A stretch of DNA of 43,017 bases from Clostridia bacterium (lineage in GTDB: Bacteria; Bacillota; Clostridia; Christensenellales; UBA1242). The notes under the pieces are model-generated. The model ran no database searches. It was not told where the DNA came from and saw only the letters and a program-made list of their open reading frames with translations. The translations under genes and the position numbers were made by a program. Below, one piece after another: positions 27,156 to 33,995 of the stretch; positions within the stretch are counted from its first letter, which is position 1, and every line of letters starts with the position of its first letter. The stretch lies in contig JAFUPL010000016.1 of the NCBI GenBank assembly GCA_017481235.1, positions 1-43,017 on the forward strand, read 5' to 3'.

Positions 27156-28404
27156 ACGAATGTTTTCTCCTCGCAAAATGGTGATATGGGTAAGTATTTT
27201 GGTACTGATAATATCGTTTCAATATACTAATCAACCAGCACAAAGTCAAACACAGGCAATAGCAACTGCTTTGGCGGTGGAACAAGTGGAAGATGGATTA
27301 ATTGAGGTTAGCGCAGTTATTTTAACTCCAATCCCAGCGTCAACCAGTAAGCGAAAAGCGTATACGGCAAAAGGTGTGGATATCACCAATGCCATTAATA
27401 ATATATCATTGCAACTTGGTAAGCAAATTGGGTTTGGTCAATGCGATATTATGGCGGTAGGCGATAAGTTGTGCGAAACTAACGCACTGAAAGCGCTTGA
27501 CTATTTAACTCGTACCAAACGTGTTGGTCGTAATGCTGTATTATTAAATTTCTCTGGTAAAACGGAAGATTTTGCAAACTGCGTTGTACAAATTAACGAT
27601 AGTTTAAGTTTAAAAGTTAGTGAAATTATCAACTTTAATCGTGAATATATTACTGCAACCGAAACTAATATTGAAAGTTTCTTTAAGGGGTATTATGGTG
27701 ACTTGGGTGTGTCAACTATGCCTAAAATTAAAATTAGCGAAACCGAAAGCGACAATGCTATACCTATCAAGGTGGAAGAAGCAAGTTCTTCACAAAGTGA
27801 CACGTCTGGAAGTGGCGGTTCTAGTAGTGGTGGCGGAAGTAAAGAGTTGTATTTTACCAATGATGGCACAACGTCAATATTTAGAGATGGCAAAAAGTTT
27901 ACCGAAATTTCACCAACCGATATTAAATATGTAAATTTGTTGCAACCCGAAAATGTGTTAGGAACTTTTATACTTGAAAATGTTAATAGTGATTTATTTA
28001 AAGATGCACGTGTGGTAATTGACCTTACTAATAAGGAAATGAAATATGACTTGACTTTTGAAAATACTTTGCCCAAAATTACATACGAAATAGATTTATA
28101 CATAATGATTGACGAGATTATAGAGGGTGAAAAAACTGAAAACCTACTACATACTGAAAACTGGTTTGTAGACAATAGCGTTGTAAATGGATTGACTAAT
28201 AAGGTTGAAGAAAATCTTGATATGGTTGTAACCAAACTTAAAAATCAAAATATGGATATAATTGAAGTGTATGATAAATTTTATAAGTTTAAAAATAAAA
28301 AGTTTACTAAATTCCTATCTTCACTTGAAAGTGAAAAGGAATTCCTAAAAGATGTAATCTTTGACTATAAAATCACAATCCATAGTTCGTATTATAAAAG
28401 ATAG
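27142..28404 (+). CDS. gerC: Spore germination receptor subunit C (GerC family), non-lipoprotein variant (420 aa)
   Basis: The start at 27142 follows AAGGGGGAAAT; the longer frame is read from inside gerB and has no ribosome site. Position as third gene after gerA and gerB, and segments such as IATALAVEQVEDGLIEVSAV and the C-terminal YDKFYKFKNKKF region, fit the Ger(x)C family. Normal GerC proteins are lipoproteins with an N-terminal LxGC motif. Here the first 60 residues have no Cys; an uncleaved membrane helix (about 13-26) probably anchors the protein. A Ser/Gly-rich linker (near residues 214-232) separates the two halves. A terminator begins at the stop codon. Confidence 0.88.
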   Translation: MQKFKRMFSPRKMVIWVSILVLIISFQYTNQPAQSQTQAIATALAVEQVEDGLIEVSAVILTPIPASTSKRKAYTAKGVDITNAINNISLQLGKQIGFGQCDIMAVGDKLCETNALKALDYLTRTKRVGRNAVLLNFSGKTEDFANCVVQINDSLSLKVSEIINFNREYITATETNIESFFKGYYGDLGVSTMPKIKISETESDNAIPIKVEEASSSQSDTSGSGGSSSGGGSKELYFTNDGTTSIFRDGKKFTEISPTDIKYVNLLQPENVLGTFILENVNSDLFKDARVVIDLTNKEMKYDLTFENTLPKITYEIDLYIMIDEIIEGEKTENLLHTENWFVDNSVVNGLTNKVEENLDMVVTKLKNQNMDIIEVYDKFYKFKNKKFTKFLSSLESEKEFLKDVIFDYKITIHSSYYKR

Positions 28405-28426
28405 TGGTGAATTGCCACTATTTTTT
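28400..28426 (+). terminator. Terminator of the ger operon
   Basis: ATAGTGG (28401-28407) pairs with CCACTAT (28415-28421), followed by six Ts. The gerC stop codon lies within the left arm. Confidence 0.88.
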
Positions 28427-28464
28427 AAAAGTTTTTAAAATTTTAGCACAAACAAATTATTATA

Positions 28465-28473
28465 TGATATAAT
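28465..28473 (+). promoter_or_regulatory. Extended -10 promoter of the acetyltransferase gene
   Basis: TGATATAAT at 28465-28473 is a full extended -10 element. The -35 region at the expected spacing is poor. The same nine bases occur upstream of uvrC. Confidence 0.6.
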
Positions 28474-28491
28474 AAAAATAAAGGAGTATAT

Positions 28492-29022
28492 ATGGTAGAA
28501 ACTAAAAGATTAATTCTTCGCGAGTGGGAATTGAGTGATATAGAAGATATGGTGGAGGGGTTAAATGATTTTGGTACAGCAAAAAATTTAACTGTTCCAT
28601 ATCCTTACACTAAAGAAAATGCGAGAGAATTTATTAATAAACATTTGGTAAATGATAAAAATAATTATTACTTTGCAGTTGTTTTAAAGGAAGAAAACAA
28701 AGTAATTGGCGGAACTAGTTTAGAACTTAAATCTAATGGAAAAAATAAAGGCGGACTTTGGTTAAATTCAAAATATCATGGGAAAGGTTATGGAACTGAA
28801 GTTTGGATTGCAAGAGCAAAATTTGCTTTTGAACAACTTGGATTAAATGAACTTGAAAATGGATTTTTTGAATATAATGAAATTTCCTGGAAAATGCAAA
28901 GAAAACTAGGATATAAAATCGTTGGTGAAACAATTAATTTTTGTCCAGCACTCAATAAAGAGGTTGTTGAAGTGATTACAAATTTAACAAAAGAAGATTT
29001 TTATAATACAATAAATAATTAA
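28492..29022 (+). CDS. GNAT-family N-acetyltransferase (RimJ/RimL-like, 176 aa)
   Basis: The protein opens with ETKRLILREWELSD, typical of the RimJ/RimL branch of GNAT acetyltransferases, which move acetyl from acetyl-CoA to an amino group. The acetyl-CoA loop is at about residues 95-103 (YHGKGYGTE, matching R/Q-x-x-G-x-G/A), preceded by the beta-4 strand GGLWL and followed by the helix-strand LGYKIVGE near the end. AAAGGAG precedes ATG 28492. It is a single gene between the ger operon terminator and the T-box promoter. The substrate (protein N-terminus, polyamine or antibiotic) cannot be told. Confidence 0.88.
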   Translation: MVETKRLILREWELSDIEDMVEGLNDFGTAKNLTVPYPYTKENAREFINKHLVNDKNNYYFAVVLKEENKVIGGTSLELKSNGKNKGGLWLNSKYHGKGYGTEVWIARAKFAFEQLGLNELENGFFEYNEISWKMQRKLGYKIVGETINFCPALNKEVVEVITNLTKEDFYNTINN

Positions 29023-29036
29023 ATTTTTAAAACTTG

Positions 29037-29065
29037 TTGACAAAATGTTTTGTTGGTGGTAATAT
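29037..29065 (+). promoter_or_regulatory. Sigma-A promoter of the pheST T-box transcript
   Basis: A perfect -35 TTGACA (29037-29042) is followed after 17 bases by TAATAT (29060-29065). Transcription would begin near 29072, at the head of the T-box leader. Confidence 0.85.
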
Positions 29066-29071
29066 ATTATT

Positions 29072-29427
29072 AATGCGTAAGCAGAAATTGAATAAATACT
29101 ATGAAGATGTATCAGTAGTTTGTTGTTTTCATAAAGGGAGAGTGGTCACCGATTGAAAGCCGCTTATGTTCAAACAATAAATGAATTTCAACATTGGAGT
29201 TGCACTTGGTAAACGCTACGTGTAGTGATTAAGAGTTGCCGGACAAAACCGTAAAAATGTAATGAGGTTTTAATAAATATTAAAATATGAAAGTGTGAAG
29301 ACGGCTACGCCTTATGAAAATATTAAGGTAAAGTTAATAACTTTTCATATTATTGATATATTAAAATAAATTTAGGTGGTACCACGAGTGATTTCGTCCT
29401 ATTAGATTAGTCTAATAGGATTTTTTT
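29072..29427 (+). ncRNA. T-box leader RNA, phenylalanine specific
   Basis: The long leader before pheS ends with the conserved T-box core AGGTGGTACCACG (29374-29386), which reads the uncharged tRNA acceptor end. It is followed by the terminator TCCTATTAGA / TCTAATAGGA (29397-29406, 29411-29420) and seven Ts. In Stem I, GGGAGAGTGG (near 29140) and TTC-AAC-ATTGGAGT (29187 onward) fit the apical and specifier-loop regions, with TTC (29187-29189) as the Phe specifier codon. Uncharged tRNA-Phe would favour the antiterminator and raise pheST expression. This fills the 425-base stretch without a gene between 29023 and 29447. Confidence 0.93.
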
Positions 29428-29447
29428 GTTTTTAAAAGGAGTAAAAT

Positions 29448-30485
29448 ATGAAACAAGAAATTGAAAAAGTAAGTCTTGAATTTGATAGCGAAATTATGGC
29501 GGTGTCAAGTCAAGCACAATTAGAAGAATTAAGAGTTAAATATCTAGGTAAAAGTGGTAAAATTACCGCTATTATGCCTATGATGAAAACTGTACCTAAC
29601 GAGCAAAAGCGTGAAATGGGTATGCTAATCAATGAGTTAAAGAGCAAAATTGAAACTGCGGTTGCTTCTATGCAAGATGAATTTAAACAACGTGCAATCC
29701 TAGATGAAATTAACAACGCAGAACGTATTGATATCACTCTTCCAGTTGAAACAGGTGTTGGTTCACTTCATCCACGTACAATTGTTCAAAAGGAAATTGA
29801 AGACGTGTTCGTATCAATGGGATTTGTTGTGGAAGAAGGTTATGAAATTGAAACTGAGTATAACAACTTTGACGCAGTTAATGTGCCAGCAAATCACCCA
29901 GCAAGAGATATGCAAGACACATTCTGGTTAAACAATGGTCAAGTGTTAAAAACTCATACATCAGCAGCACAAAATCGCATTTTAAAGAAGTACAAAAACA
30001 ATATGCCAATACGCGCAATCTTCCCAGGACGTTGCTTTAGAAATGAAGAGTTGGATGCTGGTCATGAAAATACTTTCTTCCAACTTGAAGGTATTATTGT
30101 TGATGAAAATGTATCAGTTGCCAACCTTATTTACTTTATGAAGGAAATGCTTTCACGTATATTTAAAAAGGAAGTTGATGTACGACTTCGCCCTGGTTTC
30201 TTCCCATTTACTGAACCAAGCTTTGAAATGGATGTTAGATGTCCATACTGTGACGGCAAGGGTTGTAATGTATGTAAGCAAGGTGGTTGGATAGAACTTT
30301 GCCCATGTGGAATGATTCACCCTAACGTATTAAAGGAAGCGGGTATTGATAGCGATAAGTTTAGCGGTTGTGCATTTGGTCTTGGCCTAGACCGTATGGT
30401 TATGATGAAAATGGGCTTTAACGATATCCGTGACCTAAATAGCGGAAATCTTAAAATCTTCAAACAATTTAAGGTAGAGAGGTAG
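29448..30485 (+). CDS. pheS: Phenylalanyl-tRNA synthetase alpha subunit (345 aa)
   Basis: The catalytic class II subunit of the alpha2-beta2 enzyme that charges tRNA-Phe. The N-terminal coiled coil (about 1-85) precedes the catalytic core with motif 2 (GRCFRNEELDAGHENTFFQ, about 195-215), the FFPFTEPS strand and motif 3 (GLGLDRMVMMKMG). A Cys-rich hairpin (CPYC...CNVC...CPCG, about 262-288) occupies the position of the usual CGGKGC...CGM element, with an extra Cys, and may bind zinc. AAAGGAG precedes ATG 29448. It is co-transcribed with pheT, four bases apart, under T-box control. Confidence 0.98.
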   Translation: MKQEIEKVSLEFDSEIMAVSSQAQLEELRVKYLGKSGKITAIMPMMKTVPNEQKREMGMLINELKSKIETAVASMQDEFKQRAILDEINNAERIDITLPVETGVGSLHPRTIVQKEIEDVFVSMGFVVEEGYEIETEYNNFDAVNVPANHPARDMQDTFWLNNGQVLKTHTSAAQNRILKKYKNNMPIRAIFPGRCFRNEELDAGHENTFFQLEGIIVDENVSVANLIYFMKEMLSRIFKKEVDVRLRPGFFPFTEPSFEMDVRCPYCDGKGCNVCKQGGWIELCPCGMIHPNVLKEAGIDSDKFSGCAFGLGLDRMVMMKMGFNDIRDLNSGNLKIFKQFKVER

Positions 30486-30489
30486 TATT

Positions 30490-32853
30490 ATGTATATTTC
30501 ATTAAATTGGATAAAGGAATTTGTTAATCTTGATGGAATTGAGGTTGATGAATTAGTTAAACGTTTTGGTCTTGCTACTGCCGAAGTGGAAGGGGTAGAA
30601 TACAAAGGTCAAAATATTTCAAATGTTGTGGTGGCGGAAATTAAGAGTGTTGAAAACCACCCTAAAAGTCAAAAATTACACATTTTACAAGTTGATGACG
30701 GACTTGAAAATTTAACACAAGTAGTGTGTGGTGCACCTAATGTGCGTGTGGGTATGAAAACCGCTTTTGCTCGAGTTGGAGCCCAAGTGAAAGATATTCA
30801 AATTAAAGCAACTCCACTTGTTGGTATTGATAGTTTTGGTATGTGCTGTGGTGAAGATGAAATTGGTATTGGCTCTGACCATTCTGGAATTATCGAACTG
30901 GATAGCAACCTAATAAATGGCACTGATATTAAGGAAGTGTTCCCTATTGATGACGTGATTATTGAAGTGGATAATAAGTCACTTACAAATCGCCCTGACC
31001 TATGGGGGCATTATGGTATTGCACGTGAATTTGCAACTATATTTAAACGTGATTTAAAACAAGTTGATAGGGTTGACTTGACTGCATACAACAATTTACC
31101 AAAACTAAATGTGGCGGTTGAAACGCCTGATTGTTATCGTTATAGTGCATTAAGTGTGGATAACGTGACAGTTAAAAAATCTCCACAAGTTATGAAGATA
31201 AGACTTAATTATTGTGGTATGCGAGATATCAACTTGCTTGCTGATATGACCAACTATTTAATGTTGGAACTTGGTCAACCAATGCACGCCTTTGACCATA
31301 ATATTGTTAAGGGTATTCGTGTAGTTACTACTAAACAACCTACACCAATGCTAACTTTGGAAGGTGAAGAACATATTGTAGACGTTAATGCTACACTTAT
31401 TTGTGATGAAAATTATACACCGGTTGCAATTGCTGGTGTTAAGGGCGGATTAAAATCTGGTATTAGTGACCAAACAAATTCACTTCTACTTGAAAGTGCA
31501 ACATTTAGTCCTATGGCAATACGTAAAACCAGTCGTAAAATTGGTTTGATTACTGACGCAAGTTTAAGGTACGAAAAATCGCTTGACCCTGAAATGACTA
31601 CACTTGCAATTGAAAGACTTGTATATTTATTAAAAAATATTGACAGCGGAATTAAAGTAAGTTCAAGTTTGACAGATTGCTATAATTATGAGTATCCAAC
31701 AAATACAATTAAGTTAAGTGCTGACTTTATAAATCGCCGTGGCGGTGTAAATATCGCAGTGGAAGATATGGTTGATATCCTTGGTCGACTTGGATTTAAG
31801 GTTCGTGGTAAAAATAGCGATTTGGAAATAACTGTTCCATCGTGGCGCGCAACTAAGGACGTGACAATTAAGGAAGATTTAGTAGAAGAAATTTTGCGTA
31901 TGTATGGTTATGACAATATTAGACCTGCAACTATGAATATGCCACTAAATCCAGTAGAGCAATTACCTATCCACAATTTTGAATACAAAACCAAGAGATT
32001 ATTGGTTGAAAAATATGGTTTAAATGAACTTCATTCATATATTTGGAACTATAAAGATTTTAACCAAGATATGGGTATTAAGCAAGATAGTGTTGTAGAA
32101 TTACTTGATAGTAGTAATAGCGGACAAAGTGGGCTTCGTAGCAGATTGCTTCCTACAATGCTAAAATTCTTCTATGAAAATAAAAACAACTTTGATGATG
32201 TATCTATTTTTGAAATTGGTCGTACTGCGGAAGGTTTAAATGAAAATAAATTGGTCGTTGAAAAACGTAAACTTTCAATAGTGCTTGCATCAATGACAAA
32301 AACTGAAAAAGAACTATACTTTACATTAAAGAAAATTGTAGAAGATTTAAGCGAACTTGCTTTAACTAAAGTAAATTATAATGTTGGTGCAAATGTAAGC
32401 AATTGCCTACACCCAGTTAATTCTTGTGCAATTAATGGTTTTGGCGAAATGGGAGTAATTCATCCAAGTATTGCAAAGAATTTGGATAAACGTTTTAATA
32501 TTGTTGGATTGGAACTAGATTTGGAAGAATTATTAAATGCTGAAAAAACCATTACTACCCGTAACAAGATTTCAAAATATCAAGCCAGCGACCTTGATTT
32601 TAACTTTGTAATGAGTAAGGATAGGATGTATGGAGATTTGGAAAAAGCATTAAGCGAATTTAGATGTGCTTATTTACTAGAAATTAAACTAAAAGATGTT
32701 TATATCAATCAAGAAGTATTGCCGGATAAGATTAGTTATACAATGGCAATCAAACTAACTCCAAAAGATAGAACATTAGAAGCTAGTGATATTGAAAAGT
32801 TTAGCAAAAGACTAATCGACCATATGGCGCGTTATGATATTGCTTTAAGATAA
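30490..32853 (+). CDS. pheT: Phenylalanyl-tRNA synthetase beta subunit (787 aa)
   Basis: The beta subunit supplies tRNA binding and editing. Domains in order: N-terminal helical part (SLNWIKEFV); EMAP-type OB fold (about 40-150, with HPKSQKLHILQVD and VVCGAPN); B3/B4 editing domain (about 205-370); B5 domain (about 395-470, ending EEILRMYGYD); catalytic-like core; C-terminal FDX-ACB anticodon-binding domain (about 695-787). Length is normal. GAGAGG precedes ATG 30490, and only four bases separate it from the pheS stop, so the pair is one operon. A hairpin terminator follows. Confidence 0.98.
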   Translation: MYISLNWIKEFVNLDGIEVDELVKRFGLATAEVEGVEYKGQNISNVVVAEIKSVENHPKSQKLHILQVDDGLENLTQVVCGAPNVRVGMKTAFARVGAQVKDIQIKATPLVGIDSFGMCCGEDEIGIGSDHSGIIELDSNLINGTDIKEVFPIDDVIIEVDNKSLTNRPDLWGHYGIAREFATIFKRDLKQVDRVDLTAYNNLPKLNVAVETPDCYRYSALSVDNVTVKKSPQVMKIRLNYCGMRDINLLADMTNYLMLELGQPMHAFDHNIVKGIRVVTTKQPTPMLTLEGEEHIVDVNATLICDENYTPVAIAGVKGGLKSGISDQTNSLLLESATFSPMAIRKTSRKIGLITDASLRYEKSLDPEMTTLAIERLVYLLKNIDSGIKVSSSLTDCYNYEYPTNTIKLSADFINRRGGVNIAVEDMVDILGRLGFKVRGKNSDLEITVPSWRATKDVTIKEDLVEEILRMYGYDNIRPATMNMPLNPVEQLPIHNFEYKTKRLLVEKYGLNELHSYIWNYKDFNQDMGIKQDSVVELLDSSNSGQSGLRSRLLPTMLKFFYENKNNFDDVSIFEIGRTAEGLNENKLVVEKRKLSIVLASMTKTEKELYFTLKKIVEDLSELALTKVNYNVGANVSNCLHPVNSCAINGFGEMGVIHPSIAKNLDKRFNIVGLELDLEELLNAEKTITTRNKISKYQASDLDFNFVMSKDRMYGDLEKALSEFRCAYLLEIKLKDVYINQEVLPDKISYTMAIKLTPKDRTLEASDIEKFSKRLIDHMARYDIALR

Positions 32854-32868
32854 TATAAATTAAAATAT

Positions 32869-32905
32869 AAATCACACTATTTTGTATAATTTAGTGTGAT
32901 TTTTT
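32869..32905 (+). terminator. Terminator of pheST
   Basis: AATCACACTA (from 32870) pairs with TAGTGTGATT (32892-32901), followed by a T run. Confidence 0.9.
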
Positions 32906-32928
32906 AATATCTATTTTTAAGTTAAATA

Positions 32929-32957
32929 TTGACAGGTTAAGCATTGTGTGATATTAT
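32929..32957 (+). promoter_or_regulatory. Sigma-A promoter of the tandem small-protein operon
   Basis: TTGACA (32929-32934), 17 bases, then TATTAT (32952-32957) preceded by TGTGA. It is one of the best consensus matches in the window. Confidence 0.85.
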
Positions 32958-32986
32958 ACGAATATAAATTAGTAAGGAGAAAGTTT

Positions 32987-33457
32987 ATGGAAAACGAAGA
33001 TAAAAGACCTGAGGTTTGGGTGGCAAGAAGATTAAATCGTAAGATGTGTGGTTGTATGGGTGTTACGATTGCATATTTTGCATCAAAGGCAAGAGTACAA
33101 AATGTAACTAGAAGATTTTTAAAAAATGGCAAAGAAGTAAAAGAATATGAGGTTGAATACGAAACACCTCAGGCTTTGGAAGAAATAAGTTATGGTAGCG
33201 ATATGTACGCAGAAACTGGCGATTATGTTAAATATAATAAGGTGTTTAGAAATTATGAAAGTTGCCGTGAATGTGTTGACAATCTTAACAACGAACTTAT
33301 GACGCAAGATATAAAAAATGCCGAGAGGAGCGGAATGATAACCAAACAAGAGGTTCAAAAAGAACATTGCGAAGATATGATGTTTGTAAGAAAGTTGGAA
33401 AATTATTTTGATAAAGTAAATCATACAGACAGTAGGGATAATTTAAAAATATTTTAG
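32987..33457 (+). CDS. Hypothetical protein, tandem paralog 1 (156 aa)
   Basis: Not recognised. The start at 32987 is set by AAGGAG; the open frame runs 13 codons upstream without a site and across the promoter. There is no signal peptide or membrane segment. The first 95 residues align by eye with the next gene: VAR near the start, then (I/V)AYF-x-SK-x-x-V, G(K/S)xVxExxExxxxT, a Tyr-rich strand, and a conserved Val-Asn pair at the end (VDNLNNE here, VNIQNY there). It has Cys at about 22 and 24 and again near 98 and 101 (CGC and CREC), which the paralog lacks. The charged C-terminus is probably helical. Strong promoter and no known partner. Confidence 0.8.
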   Translation: MENEDKRPEVWVARRLNRKMCGCMGVTIAYFASKARVQNVTRRFLKNGKEVKEYEVEYETPQALEEISYGSDMYAETGDYVKYNKVFRNYESCRECVDNLNNELMTQDIKNAERSGMITKQEVQKEHCEDMMFVRKLENYFDKVNHTDSRDNLKIF

Positions 33458-33468
33458 GGAGAAAAATT

Positions 33469-33873
33469 ATGGCGGGATATCCAATTAGATATGTGGCAAG
33501 AGCGGTTAAAGATAATGGCAAAGTGGTTGCATATTTTCCTTCAAAGGTATATGTATTTGAAGAAATAAAAAAATATAAATCTGATGGAAGTGTTGAAGAA
33601 AAGTGCGAAATAGATTTTGTAACACAAATATATGATGAGAAGTTTGAAGTTGAAAACTCACCAGCATTGAAAAGGTATTATAAGGATAGAGTGTTTATAA
33701 GTTTTGTAGAATGTTCTGCTTATGTAAATATTCAAAACTATCAGTTGTGGCAAAAGTTGATTAAAGGATTATCAGATATTGAAATCAAACAAAAACAAAA
33801 AGAACACAAAAAATATTTTAAATTTGCAATAGAAATGAGAGATAAATACAAGGCGAAAGATTTTAATATTTAA
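33469..33873 (+). CDS. Hypothetical protein, tandem paralog 2 (134 aa)
   Basis: Not recognised. A GGGAG site precedes ATG 33469, eleven bases after the stop of its paralog, so both lie in one operon. It shares the paralog's pattern VAR...VAYFPSKVYV...EVEN...YVNIQN but lacks its cysteines. The C-terminal 40 residues are highly charged (KQKQKEHKKY) and likely helical. No signal peptide or membrane segment is present, so a cytoplasmic location is likely. A 12-bp-stem terminator follows. Confidence 0.8.
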   Translation: MAGYPIRYVARAVKDNGKVVAYFPSKVYVFEEIKKYKSDGSVEEKCEIDFVTQIYDEKFEVENSPALKRYYKDRVFISFVECSAYVNIQNYQLWQKLIKGLSDIEIKQKQKEHKKYFKFAIEMRDKYKAKDFNI

Positions 33874-33920
33874 GACCCTAAATAAAAATAAATTAATATA
33901 AATAATTATCTAAATACTTA

Positions 33921-33958
33921 AAAATAGCATAATTTCGATATTTTATGCTATTTTTCTA
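33921..33958 (+). terminator. Terminator after the tandem small-protein operon
   Basis: A perfect 12-bp stem, AAAATAGCATAA (33921-33932) with TTATGCTATTTT (33943-33954), is followed by Ts. Confidence 0.8.
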
Positions 33959-33995
33959 TTATTTATTTTTAATTAATTTATTTTAATATTTAATT

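Noticed and set aside
29037..29046. Spo0A box on the reverse strand at the T-box promoter
   Set aside because: The match is simply the -35 TTGACA followed by As; pheST is under T-box control and such matches are common in A/T-rich promoters.
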